DNA from: Myxococcales bacterium
GTDB taxonomy: Bacteria; Myxococcota_A; Polyangia; Polyangiales; Ga0077539
DNA: 62,022 nucleotides
Reading direction: 5' to 3'
Assembly (NCBI GenBank): GCA_016792845.1
Contig: JAEUKH010000010.1
Span: 1 to 62,022, forward strand
Shown: one piece after another, positions 8,628-16,551 of the stretch
Position numbering within the stretch: position 1 is the stretch's first letter
Layout: each line of letters starts with the position of its first letter
The notes under the pieces: generated by a model
Told to the model about the DNA's origin: nothing
What the model saw: the letters and a program-made list of their open reading frames with translations, nothing else
The model's database searches: none
Position numbers and translations under genes: made by a program

Positions 8628-9764
8628 TCAGCCTTCGGCGCGGGGCGCGCGCTCGACGCGGCCGTCGGCCTGCCGTGCGAAGCGGTCTTGCCCGCGCGGG
8701 TGAACGGGGCCGTCGCCGGGCCACGGCCAGCCGCCGAAGCGGGTGCTTCGGTAGTCTGAGAAGGCTTGGGCGATCTCTTGCCGGGTGTTCATCACGAAGG
8801 GCCCGTGCTTGACCACGGGCTCACCGATGGCGCGCCCCTGGAGCAAGAGCAGCTCGCTCTCGTCGCGACCGTTCTCGAGCGCGGCGGCGACGTGGCCTCT
8901 CAGCGTCAGCGCGCGGCCGACCTCGACCTCGGCGGGGCCCACCCTGAGCCGTGACCCGCGGTAGAAGTAGAGCATTCGGCTCACGCCTCGGGAGGCCGGG
9001 GGCAGGGTGTAGCGGGCGCCCGGCGCGAGCTTGAGCGTCACGATGGCCACTTCGTTTTCGGGGCGCGCGGCCCACGACCGAGGCGGCGGCGCAGGAGGTC
9101 GCGCACCGGCGAGCTGACCCGCCACGAGGGCGAGCTCGACCTGTCGACCCGCCGCGTCACGGAGCGTCGGCCGCGGGATGTGCTCGGCCCACAGCATCTT
9201 GAAGTGCGGGTCGGCGTGCTTGTCGGCGGCGGGCAGGTTGAGCCAGATCTGAAACAGGTCGAGGGGGTTGGGGCCGTCTTGCGCGAGGAGGGGCATCATC
9301 TCAGCGTGCACGATGCCGTGCCCCGCGGTGAGCCACTGCACGTCGCCGTCGCCGTAGCGGGCCGTGGCGCCGAGCGAGTCAGAGTGATCGACCCGACCCC
9401 GGCGCACCACCGTCACGGTCTCGAAGCCGCGGTGCGGGTGCTGCGGAAAGCCCGGGACGACGTCGCCGTGGTACATGCTCCAGCCGTCGCGGTTCGAGAA
9501 ATCTGAACCGATGGTGCGCCCCGCCAGCGAGGCCGCCGGGCCCATCTGCGCGTTGCCCTGCGGGAAGGCGTCATGGTGGTGAAAGCAGAAGAGAAACGGG
9601 TCGATGGTCTGCCACGGGGTCTCGAGCGGCTCGGCCTGCACGAGGGGCGCCTCGGCGGGCTCGGGGCGCGCCTCGGGGGGCGCGGCGACCCGCGGCGCGA
9701 GCGGCTCACAGGCTGCGACGAGGGGCGTGACCGCGAGGGCTCCGAGGAGGGTGCGACGATCCAT
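8628..9764 (-). CDS. Pirin-family cupin protein, exported lipoprotein form
   Basis: The protein has 378 residues. The start MDRRTLLGAL followed by a hydrophobic stretch and VAAC gives a twin-Arg-like lipoprotein signal, which is unusual because most pirins are cytoplasmic. The pirin core follows: HHHDAFPQG, the metal-binding HPHRGFETVT, and GHGIVHAEMM, which carry the expected His/His and His/Glu ligands of the N-terminal cupin. A second cupin-like half comes after, with LKLAPGARYTLP and LRVGPAEVEVG. Pirins bind iron, and some have quercetinase-like activity. The exported location suggests a role outside the cytoplasm; the substrate is unknown. It converges on the esterase gene. Confidence 0.88.
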   Translation of the reverse strand: MDRRTLLGALAVTPLVAACEPLAPRVAAPPEARPEPAEAPLVQAEPLETPWQTIDPFLFCFHHHDAFPQGNAQMGPAASLAGRTIGSDFSNRDGWSMYHGDVVPGFPQHPHRGFETVTVVRRGRVDHSDSLGATARYGDGDVQWLTAGHGIVHAEMMPLLAQDGPNPLDLFQIWLNLPAADKHADPHFKMLWAEHIPRPTLRDAAGRQVELALVAGQLAGARPPAPPPRSWAARPENEVAIVTLKLAPGARYTLPPASRGVSRMLYFYRGSRLRVGPAEVEVGRALTLRGHVAAALENGRDESELLLLQGRAIGEPVVKHGPFVMNTRQEIAQAFSDYRSTRFGGWPWPGDGPVHPRGQDRFARQADGRVERAPRAEG

Positions 9765-9824
9765 AGGGGTGCTGAGACGCTAACGCCGGGGTGACCGCCG
9801 CGTCGACCCGGCGGCCGCGCAACG

Positions 9825-11000
9825 TCACGTTGCCGCGCCGAGCGAGGCCTCGACGGCGGCCTTCAACCGCGCGACACCCTTGAAGAATTCGTCTTCTTCG
9901 GTGAGGAGGCTCAGCACCAGCATGGCCTCGTCGGGGAGGTCGAAGTAGTACCCCGGCTGCGTCACCACGCCGGCGTCGACGAGGCTGAGGGCCCAGGCCT
10001 CGTCGCTCATCACCCGCGGCAATTTCAGCACCGCGTACCAGCCCGCGTCGCGCGGCAAGACGCTCACCGCGGAGCCTGCGAAGGCGGCCCGCAGCGCTGC
10101 GTCGTGACGGTCGAGCCGCGCGCAGAGCGAGCGCTGACGAGGGCCGCGCTGCGCCAGGATGGTGGCCGCCGCGGCCTGCACCGGGGCCGAGACCGAGAGG
10201 TAACAGTCGGCGATCATTTCGAGCCGCGCGAGGGCCTCGCGGCGCAGGGGCTCGGGGCCCGAGACGACGACCCACCCGAGCTTGAGCTGGGGCAGCGCGG
10301 CGACCTTGCTGAGCCCAGAGAGCGTAAAGCACAGACAGCCCGATTCGCCCGCGAAGGTAGGGCTCGCGTCGCGCGGAACGGCCCCGCCGTAGTCGAGGAA
10401 GACCTCATCGACCACCAGGGCCCGTCGCCCTTCGGCGGCCCAAGCGACCATGGCCTCGCGCTCGTCGCGGCGCACGAGGTGCCCGGTGGGGTTGTTCGGA
10501 TGCACCAAGAGCAGGGCGCGGCTCTCGGCGTGGGCGCTGGGCGGCGGTGCGAGCTCCCAGCGGCCGAAGAGGCTCGCGGGGCACGGCGCGAGGGTGACGC
10601 CTTCGAGCCGCGCGAGCTCGTCGAAGAGGGGGTAGCCCGGGGTGAGGTGGCTCACCCGGTCGCCCGAGTCGCAGAGCAGCTTGAAGAGGTAGCCGTAGGC
10701 CTCGCTGGTGCTCGCAGTGAGCACGATCTGCGCGGGGTCGAGGACCACGCCGTGGTCGCGGTAGTATCCGCAGACGGCCTCGCGGGCCTCGCGGGCGCCG
10801 AGCGGGTCGGGGCGGTAGCGCCCGATCGAGGGGGCCGTGAGGGCGCGGGCGAGGGCCTCGTCGATGCCGCCGAAGCCGAGCTCGGTGGGGTTCGAGCGGG
10901 TGAGGTCGAGGGGCGCCGAGCGGGCGGTGTTGCGGGCGTCGAGGCGTGCGGTGAGGGGGTTCGGGTCGAGGCGCCAGGCGCTCCGGGTCGAGAAGGTCAC
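9825..11000 (-). CDS. PLP-dependent aminotransferase, class I/II
   Basis: This 391-residue protein is a fold-type I aminotransferase. It shows HPNNPTG (167-173), the cofactor Asp in VVDEVF (Asp198), the PLP lysine in SGLSKV (Lys232) and the phosphate-binding TASTSEAYGY segment near 95-104. The GTG at 11000 was chosen because it overlaps the galT stop (GTGA, 10997-11000), and a longer frame would lie wholly over galT. Translational coupling to a nucleotidylyltransferase hints that the substrate might be a sugar-related or amino acid precursor, but this is inference. Family members act on many 2-oxo acids, so specificity cannot be stated. Confidence 0.9.
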   Translation of the reverse strand: MTFSTRSAWRLDPNPLTARLDARNTARSAPLDLTRSNPTELGFGGIDEALARALTAPSIGRYRPDPLGAREAREAVCGYYRDHGVVLDPAQIVLTASTSEAYGYLFKLLCDSGDRVSHLTPGYPLFDELARLEGVTLAPCPASLFGRWELAPPPSAHAESRALLLVHPNNPTGHLVRRDEREAMVAWAAEGRRALVVDEVFLDYGGAVPRDASPTFAGESGCLCFTLSGLSKVAALPQLKLGWVVVSGPEPLRREALARLEMIADCYLSVSAPVQAAAATILAQRGPRQRSLCARLDRHDAALRAAFAGSAVSVLPRDAGWYAVLKLPRVMSDEAWALSLVDAGVVTQPGYYFDLPDEAMLVLSLLTEEDEFFKGVARLKAAVEASLGAAT

Positions 11001-11977
11001 AGCGCCTCTCGGAGCTGTCGGGCGCTCTCTTCGGGGGCCACCGCGGCGACGCTCCACCCGGTGCTGAGCTCGAAGCCGGCGTCGCCTCCGCGGCGGGTGA
11101 TGACCTCGACCCAGACGCGCGAAAACGGCTCGTTCGCCTGGGTGAGCGCCGACCCGCGGAACACGAGGTTGTAGTCTGCTCCCTCGGTGACCCGCTGCTG
11201 CCGACGGAGCACGTCGCCGAGCTGTTGAGCGAGGCCCCAGAGGGCGTCGGCGTCGAGGGCGTCCCAACGCGGGCAGGGCCGGGTCGGGACGAGGAAGATC
11301 TCGTGCGCGCGGGCCGGGGCGTAGGGGCAGAAGGCCGTCCACTCAGGGGTGTCGGCGACGACACGGTGGCGGGCTTCGAGGGCCTCGACGCGGAGCTGCT
11401 CGATGAGCGGGCGCCCGTGAATCATCGCGTACCGCCGCGCCCGACGGTCGCGCAGCGACACGCCCTCGGGCACCCGCGGGAGCGCCACGAGCTGCCCGTG
11501 CGGGTGCCGCAGCGACGCGCCTGATCGCGGCCCGCGGTTCTTGAACATGGCCACGGCGCGGGTGCCACGCCGCCGCGCGAGGGCGGCGAAGCGGTCTCGG
11601 TAGAGCATCAGCACCAGGGCCAGGTGCTCGTCGCTCAGCGCCGCGAGGTCGGTGTCATGCTCGGGGGTCTCGATGATCACCTCGTGCTGACCCTCGGCCG
11701 GCGCGTCGACCGCCGAGCGCGCCCCGCTCACGCCCTCGGCCATCATGGGGAAGCGGTTGCCCACGCTCCGCACCAGCCAGGCGCCCTCGGGGCCCGTGAT
11801 GCGCGCGTGCTCGACCTCGGTCTCGGCCTCGTGACCGGGGCAGAACGGGCAGCTCGATGCGTCGCGCACGAGGGTGGTCGCGTGGGCCACGTCGCGGGGC
11901 GTCTTGATGCGGCCAGGCGCCACCACCGACCACCGACCGGTGACAAGGTCGCGCCGGAGCGAAGGTTCGTCTCGCAT
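10997..11977 (-). CDS. galT: Galactose-1-phosphate uridylyltransferase (GalT family)
   Basis: The 326-residue product belongs to the HIT superfamily branch that transfers a nucleotidyl group between sugar phosphates (UDP-glucose + galactose-1-phosphate in the Leloir pathway). It carries the N-terminal zinc-type CPFC (Cys43, Cys46), the active-site HPHGQ (158-162, with His160 the expected nucleophile) and a second-half YAPARAHE motif near residue 250. Length and domain order fit GalT, although ADP-sugar-specific relatives look similar. It is first in a pair with the aminotransferase, sharing a 4-bp stop/start overlap. No galK or galE is seen nearby, so a role in envelope sugar metabolism is as likely as galactose breakdown. 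Confidence 0.87.
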   Translation of the reverse strand: MRDEPSLRRDLVTGRWSVVAPGRIKTPRDVAHATTLVRDASSCPFCPGHEAETEVEHARITGPEGAWLVRSVGNRFPMMAEGVSGARSAVDAPAEGQHEVIIETPEHDTDLAALSDEHLALVLMLYRDRFAALARRRGTRAVAMFKNRGPRSGASLRHPHGQLVALPRVPEGVSLRDRRARRYAMIHGRPLIEQLRVEALEARHRVVADTPEWTAFCPYAPARAHEIFLVPTRPCPRWDALDADALWGLAQQLGDVLRRQQRVTEGADYNLVFRGSALTQANEPFSRVWVEVITRRGGDAGFELSTGWSVAAVAPEESARQLREAL

Positions 11978-12111
11978 GGTCTACCCCGACGGTATGCCGT
12001 GAAGTCGTGCGGGGTGTCGAGGCCCTGCGCACGCTGAGACGCGAGAGAGCATTCCCTCGTGCGGGGGTTCGCTGGTAGGTTCGGCGGGTCGGCGTGAAGA
12101 GAGGGTTTGGT

Positions 12112-12570
12112 ATGGCATTCGAAAAGAAGCACACGCGCTACGCGCAGCTGAAGTCTGCGACCCCGGAGCTCGACCGCGAGGCCCAAGAGGCGCTGGTCGA
12201 GGTGATGACCATCGCGGCCTGCGTCGATGGGATGCTCGAATCAGACGAGGCCCACGCCCTCGCACGACAGATCGGCGCGACCCCGGGCTTTCGCGACCTG
12301 TCGGGCGAAAAGATCGCCGCCAAGATCGAGTCGATCGTGGTGCACATCGCCGAAGAGGGCATCGAGTCGCGGCTCAAGAGCGTGGGCAAGGCCCTCGGCA
12401 GTGACCCTCGCACCCGCGAAGAGGCCTTCGCGCTCGCCACCCTCTTCGTCTTGTGGGACGGCGAAGTGGGCGACGAAGAGCAAGAGTTTCTCGAGCAGCT
12501 CCAGCGTGAGCTCCACCTCTCAGACGACCAGGCCGCGACCATTACGGCCCTCGTCGCCGACGCGCAGTAG
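12112..12570 (+). CDS. TerB-like (tellurite-resistance family) small protein
   Basis: The 152-residue protein is helical and carries two acidic motifs, IAACVDGMLESDEAHAL and LFVLWDGEVGDEEQEFL. These match the metal-binding helices of TerB domains, which are usually found in stress and envelope-associated modules. There is no signal peptide or membrane segment. The ATG at 12112 was chosen because GAGAGGG precedes it at a good distance; a GTG six codons upstream (12094) is possible. It is divergent from galT, with 134 bp between starts. No other ter genes are adjacent, so true tellurite resistance is unlikely. Confidence 0.8.
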   Translation: MAFEKKHTRYAQLKSATPELDREAQEALVEVMTIAACVDGMLESDEAHALARQIGATPGFRDLSGEKIAAKIESIVVHIAEEGIESRLKSVGKALGSDPRTREEAFALATLFVLWDGEVGDEEQEFLEQLQRELHLSDDQAATITALVADAQ

Positions 12571-12782
12571 CCGCGTCGCCGCGTCGCGGGTTGCCGAGCC
12601 GCGATGCGTCGCGGGGGCTCGCGCGGCGCGTCATCTCGGCGCCACGATTTCTTCACAAACTCCGTCACTTGCAGGGCTTCGCGAATGCGCGTAGGGGTCG
12701 ATGTGTCGGGGGCTCGGCGGCGACGCTGGGGCCGCGGCCACGGGTTTGCAATGCGCGCCCTGTGATGACCGGAGGGACTCTC

Positions 12783-13370
12783 ATGTCAACCCTGACGACG
12801 CGGCGGTTGCAGCTCGTTCCGATCTCGTTGGAGCTGGTCGAGGCTGTGATGGCCGACCGGCGCGACGACGTTGAGCGCCTCGCGGGCGCGCGTTTGCCGG
12901 GCAAGTGGCCGGGCCGCGCGCTGATCGAGCGGGCCTTCTGCGCGAGCCTTGAGCGTATCCGTGCGAACCCCGGCCTGCGCCTTTGGGGCGACCGCTTGAT
13001 GCTCGCGCACGAAGACAACGAGGCGCGCATCGTGGGCAGCGTGGTGTTTCACGGCGCCCCCGACGCGCACGGCGCGGTCGAGATCGGCTACGGGGTCGAG
13101 CAGTCGTCGCAGGGCAAGGGCTACGGCAGCGAGGCCACCCTCGCGATGGTCGAGTGGGCCCTCGCGCAAGAGGGCTGCGAGGCCGTCACCGCGACGACGC
13201 TGCCGTGGCACACGGCCTCGGTGCGCATCCTCGAGCGCGCGGGGCTGAGCGCGGTGGGCTGGCGCGAACACGAGGTGCTCGGCGACCTCAGGCTCTTCGA
13301 GCGCCGTCGCGGCGACGCCCACGCTCGGCTCTCGCACCGCCCCAACACGCTCGCCCGCGCCGCCGGCTGA
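12783..13370 (+). CDS. GNAT-family N-acetyltransferase
   Basis: The 195-residue protein has the RimJ-type layout: an N-terminal TRRLQLVPIS strand, then VEIGYGVEQSSQGKGYGSEA near residues 100-120, which holds the acetyl-CoA pyrophosphate loop (QGKGYG), and ATTLPWHTASVRILERAG in motif B. It transfers acetyl from acetyl-CoA to an amine; the target is unknown. The ATG at 12783 follows a clear GGAGG seven nucleotides upstream, so longer frames were rejected. The 212 bp before it show GC-rich sequence with no recognisable element. It ends 149 bp before ssb on the same strand. Confidence 0.88.
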   Translation: MSTLTTRRLQLVPISLELVEAVMADRRDDVERLAGARLPGKWPGRALIERAFCASLERIRANPGLRLWGDRLMLAHEDNEARIVGSVVFHGAPDAHGAVEIGYGVEQSSQGKGYGSEATLAMVEWALAQEGCEAVTATTLPWHTASVRILERAGLSAVGWREHEVLGDLRLFERRRGDAHARLSHRPNTLARAAG

Positions 13371-13409
13371 GCGCCGCACATTTCGCTCAAATCTGCTGGG
13401 TTTCGTGCG

Positions 13410-13426
13410 TTGACATTGTCTGTCAA
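13410..13426. promoter_or_regulatory. Dyad TTGACA-5-TGTCAA upstream of ssb
   Basis: A perfect 6-bp inverted repeat, TTGACA (13410-13415) and TGTCAA (13421-13426) with a 5-nt centre, sits 94 bp before the ssb start. TTGACA also matches a sigma-70 -35 box, but no convincing -10 lies 16-18 bp downstream (TTTTGC at best). It may be a promoter, an operator (SOS-type control of ssb is common in bacteria), or both. Confidence 0.3.
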
Positions 13427-13519
13427 GCGTTCTTTTGCGTTCTCTGGCACGGGGCACTACGGTGGCGCCGAGAGGGGCGGCGGGTATGACAAAGACCGCC
13501 CCTATAGAGGACGGTCACC

Positions 13520-14086
13520 ATGGCAGAGGGACTCAACAAAGCACTCTTGATCGGCAATCTGGGCGCTGACCCCGAGATCCGTTCGACACAGAACGGCCGC
13601 TCGGTGCTTCGGATGCGCCTGGCGACCACCGAGTCGTACATGGACGCGAACAACACCCGTCAAGAGGTCACCCACTGGCACAACGTGGTGCTGTGGGGCA
13701 AGCGCGCCGAAGGGCTGGCCAAGATCTTGACCAAGGGCTCGCGCATCTACGTCGAGGGCCGCATCGAGACCCGCTCGTACGAAGACCAGAACGGGGTGAA
13801 GAAGGCCTCGACCGAGATCGTGGCGTCGAACCTCTTGCTCCTCGGCGGCACCACCGGTGCGGGCGGCGGCGGCGGCGGTCGCCCCTCGGGTGGCGGCGGT
13901 GGCTACGGCGGCGGTGGCGGCGGCGGTCGACCGGCGGGCGGTGGTGGTGGCGGCGGCGCGCGCCCCCCAGCGGGCGGCGGTGGCGGCGGTGGCGGCGGCG
14001 GTGGCGGCGGCGGTGGCGGCTTTGATGACCTCCCGCCTGACGACTACGGCGGCGGCGGGGGCAGCGACGAAGACATCCCCTTCTGA
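13520..14086 (+). CDS. ssb: Single-stranded DNA-binding protein
   Basis: The 188-residue protein has an N-terminal OB-fold of about 112 residues: LNKALLIGNLGADPEIR, VTHWHNVVLWGKRAEGLAK and GSRIYVEGRIETRSYED are canonical SSB segments. An almost pure Gly linker of about 60 residues with interspersed Arg/Pro follows, and then the acidic protein-docking tip DEDIPF. SSB coats single-stranded DNA in replication, repair and recombination and recruits partners through that tip. GAGGA lies shortly before the ATG. The linker is encoded by a run of GGC/GGT codons (13860-14030) that is prone to slippage, so linker length may vary between strains. Confidence 0.97.
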   Translation: MAEGLNKALLIGNLGADPEIRSTQNGRSVLRMRLATTESYMDANNTRQEVTHWHNVVLWGKRAEGLAKILTKGSRIYVEGRIETRSYEDQNGVKKASTEIVASNLLLLGGTTGAGGGGGGRPSGGGGGYGGGGGGGRPAGGGGGGGARPPAGGGGGGGGGGGGGGGGFDDLPPDDYGGGGGSDEDIPF

Positions 14087-14159
14087 TGCGTTGGCGTCGG
14101 GGCGGGGTCTGAGGGCTTTGCGTTCGGCCTCGACCCCGGCGTAGGGTCGCGTCGCTGTG

Positions 14160-14999
14160 ATGCGCGCGCTGCGGCCCTCGTGGCTCATCGGGAGTCTGGT
14201 TCTGTCGCTGTTGCCTGCGCGCGCGGGGGGCGTCGACACCCTGGCCGACATCACCCACAAGGTGAAGGCCGCCGACGGCAACCTCTGGTCGCGTCGCTTC
14301 CGGCGGGGTCGCCTGGTGCGCGGGTTCTGCAACACCCGATGCATCGCCTTCACCTTTGACGACGGGCCCAACTGGGAGACAACGCCGCGGCTCCTCGACG
14401 CGCTCGCGCAGCGCAACCTGCGGGTCACGTTCTTTGTGACCGGCCACCGCATCGACGGCGACGGCGAGGTCGCGCGGCGCAATCGAGAGGTGCTCGCGTC
14501 GGCGTGGTCGTTCGGTCACCTCGTGGGCAACCACACCTATCATCATGACCTCCTCGACACGATGAGCGAGGCCCAACTCACCGACGAGATCGACCGTACG
14601 GGGCGGCTCATCGAGGGAGTCTTGGGTGAGCGGGTCTACCTCTTCAGGGCGCCCTACGGCGCGCTCAACCACCCGCGCGCCGTGAGCGCGGTGTTCTCGC
14701 GCGAATACACGCCGGTGCACTGGGCGATGGACTCGAACGATTGGCGCGTCAACACCCCCGAGGCGGTGCTCGCCAACGTGAGGGCCGAGCTCGACCGCTC
14801 GCCCCACGGAGGGGTGCTCCTCATGCACGACACGTTGCCGTGGAGCGTTGACGCCTTTCCTTTGATCTTGAACGAGATCGACCAGCGAAACGCGGCGCTC
14901 ATGGCCCGCGGCGAGCGGCCCTACGAGCTCGTCGGTCTCGAGCGCTTCTACGAGGCCCTCGGGCCCCCCGCGCGCCGTCGCCCCGCGCGCTCACGGTGA
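14160..14999 (+). CDS. Polysaccharide deacetylase (NodB homology domain, CE4)
   Basis: The 279-residue protein has a signal-like N-terminus (PSWLIGSLVLSLLPARA) and then a complete CE4 domain. Motif 1 is TFDDGPN (Asp67/Asp68), motif 2 HTYHH (metal His125 and His129), motif 3 RAPYG (163-167) and motif 5 LMHDT (His223). These residues bind Zn or Co and carry out N-deacetylation of chitin-like or peptidoglycan sugars, so the enzyme is probably periplasmic or exported. A GTG directly before the ATG (14157) gives one extra residue. The 3' end overlaps the convergent kinase gene by 9 bp. The exact polymer is not shown by the sequence. Confidence 0.92.
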   Translation: MRALRPSWLIGSLVLSLLPARAGGVDTLADITHKVKAADGNLWSRRFRRGRLVRGFCNTRCIAFTFDDGPNWETTPRLLDALAQRNLRVTFFVTGHRIDGDGEVARRNREVLASAWSFGHLVGNHTYHHDLLDTMSEAQLTDEIDRTGRLIEGVLGERVYLFRAPYGALNHPRAVSAVFSREYTPVHWAMDSNDWRVNTPEAVLANVRAELDRSPHGGVLLMHDTLPWSVDAFPLILNEIDQRNAALMARGERPYELVGLERFYEALGPPARRRPARSR

Positions 15000-16439
15000 C
15001 CGCGGGGTCGGGTCGGGGTCGAGGGTGCGCGACACCCGGACATCGCCCGTCGCGGTGAGCACGTCGCTGAACGTGAGAAAGCCTCGCGCCCGCACCTCAA
15101 GCCGCCAGCGCCGACCGTCGCGGGGCCGATCGACCACCGCGTGGCCCGTGCCCAACCGAAGCCCGTCGAGCCAGATCTCAGCGTCTCCCGGTTGGAACTC
15201 CAGGTCGAACCGCACCCGCTGCGCCTGCAAAGGGCGAAACCTCGGCCGCCCCAACGCGCCGCGCGACTGCCGCGCCACCGTGGGCGACTCGCTGAGCGAC
15301 CACTCCATCGCGCCCAAGGTGAGGGCCATCGCGACGACCACCAGGCCCAGCCACCAGCGCCGCGGCTTGGGGCCTCGCGGGGCCGCCGCGGACTCTGGGA
15401 GCTCTCCCTGCATGACGGGCCCGTCGAGCGCCCGCAAGGTGTCGCCCAGGCCATCGTCGAGGGTCTCGGCCGAGGCGCGGTCGTCGCGCGGAGCGGCCGG
15501 GCGCGCAGACAGGGGCGCCACCAACGCGAGGCCCGGCTCCGGGGGACGCACCCCGGTCGCATCGCCGAGCGCGGCGTCGAGCGCTGTACGGAAGGCGTCG
15601 AGGTCTGGGTAGCGCGCGTCGGCTTCGAGCGAGAGGGCCCGCATGATCACCGCGTTCAGGGTGCGATCGAAGGCGGGCATCCAGGCGATGAGCGGCGTCG
15701 CGGCCTCGGTGGCGCGGCGGATCATCAAGCTCTGGGGCCGCCCCTCGCCGTGCGGCAACTGCCCCGAGACGAGCTCGTAGAACACTGCCGCGAGGGCCCA
15801 CTGGTCGATCGCCGCGGTGAGGGTTGACTCTCCGGCGGCTTGCTCGGGCGCCATGTACGCGGGGGTGCCGAGGGCGATGCCCGTGGCGGTGCGCCGCGCG
15901 TCGCGCTCGGCGGGGCGCGAGAGGCCGAAATCGAGGAGCTTCGGCACGACCCCGCTGGCCCCCGGCGGCCGCGCGAGGAAGATGTTCTCAGGTTTCAAAT
16001 CACGGTGAATGAAGCCTTGCCGGTGGGCGTACGCGAGGGCCCGGGCGATGGGCTCGAGCCAGCCCCAAAGCACCCGCGGCGCGAAGCGACCCTCGCGCTC
16101 GAAGCGGGCCTGGAGGGTCTCGCCGTCGAGGCGCTCCATCGCGAGGTAGCAGAGGCCGTCGACCTCGCCGTAGTCGAGCACCGAGACGATGTGCTGGTGC
16201 TCGACCCGCACGGCGATACGGGCTTCGTCGCGAAAGCGCTGCACAAAGTCGTCGTCGAAGCCGCGGTCGGCGTGGAGGATCTTCACCGCCACATGGCGCC
16301 CGATGGGGTGCTGCTCGGCCTCCCAGACCTCGCCGAAGCCGCCCGCGCCGAGGCGCTTCACGAGGGTGTAGCGCGACGCGAGGCACATGCCCGCTTCGAA
16401 GGGCGCTGCTGCACGGATGGGCGACACCCCCAGGCTCAC
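14991..16439 (-). CDS. Ser/Thr protein kinase with one membrane segment and PEGA-like C-terminal domain
   Basis: The 482-residue protein has a full Hanks kinase domain at ~24-295: glycine loop LGAGGFGEVWEA, Lys53 in VAVKIL, catalytic HRDLKPEN (Asp147), LLDFGLSRP (Asp170) and YMAPEQ. A low-complexity linker leads to one hydrophobic segment (WWLGLVVVAMALTLGAM, ~350). The last ~100 residues carry the PEGA-type pattern GDAEIWLDGLRLGTG...RGFLTFSD and are probably periplasmic. This is the usual myxobacterial design, with a cytosolic kinase joined to an outer sensor. All catalytic residues are present. It overlaps the deacetylase 3' end in convergent orientation. Confidence 0.94.
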   Translation of the reverse strand: MSLGVSPIRAAAPFEAGMCLASRYTLVKRLGAGGFGEVWEAEQHPIGRHVAVKILHADRGFDDDFVQRFRDEARIAVRVEHQHIVSVLDYGEVDGLCYLAMERLDGETLQARFEREGRFAPRVLWGWLEPIARALAYAHRQGFIHRDLKPENIFLARPPGASGVVPKLLDFGLSRPAERDARRTATGIALGTPAYMAPEQAAGESTLTAAIDQWALAAVFYELVSGQLPHGEGRPQSLMIRRATEAATPLIAWMPAFDRTLNAVIMRALSLEADARYPDLDAFRTALDAALGDATGVRPPEPGLALVAPLSARPAAPRDDRASAETLDDGLGDTLRALDGPVMQGELPESAAAPRGPKPRRWWLGLVVVAMALTLGAMEWSLSESPTVARQSRGALGRPRFRPLQAQRVRFDLEFQPGDAEIWLDGLRLGTGHAVVDRPRDGRRWRLEVRARGFLTFSDVLTATGDVRVSRTLDPDPTPRSP

Positions 16440-16488
16440 GCGCCGACCGTAACACCCGCCGCGCTCGGCTCAAGCGCGCAAATGCGAG

Positions 16489-16526
16489 ACGGCCCTGAGG
16501 GGCAACGGGTGCGCCCTCAGAGCCGT
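16489..16526 (-). terminator. Terminator-like hairpin 3' of the barrel-protein gene
   Basis: ACGGC-C-CTGAGGG (16489-16501) pairs with CCCTCAG-A-GCCGT (16514-16526) across a 12-nt loop. The 12-bp stem with one mismatch lies 26 bp beyond the stop of the outer-membrane barrel gene on the minus strand and before the kinase start. There is no clear T-run, so termination is plausible but not certain. Confidence 0.5.
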
Positions 16527-16551
16527 CGACGCGGCGAAAGCGTGGCGCGGC

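Noticed and set aside
12571..12782. Small RNA or terminator between the TerB-like and GNAT genes
   Set aside because: Only GC-rich sequence with weak, non-specific self-complementarity; no T-run or promoter.
13860..14030. GGC/GGT-rich segment as an independent repeat element
   Set aside because: It is simply the coding sequence of the SSB Gly-rich linker.
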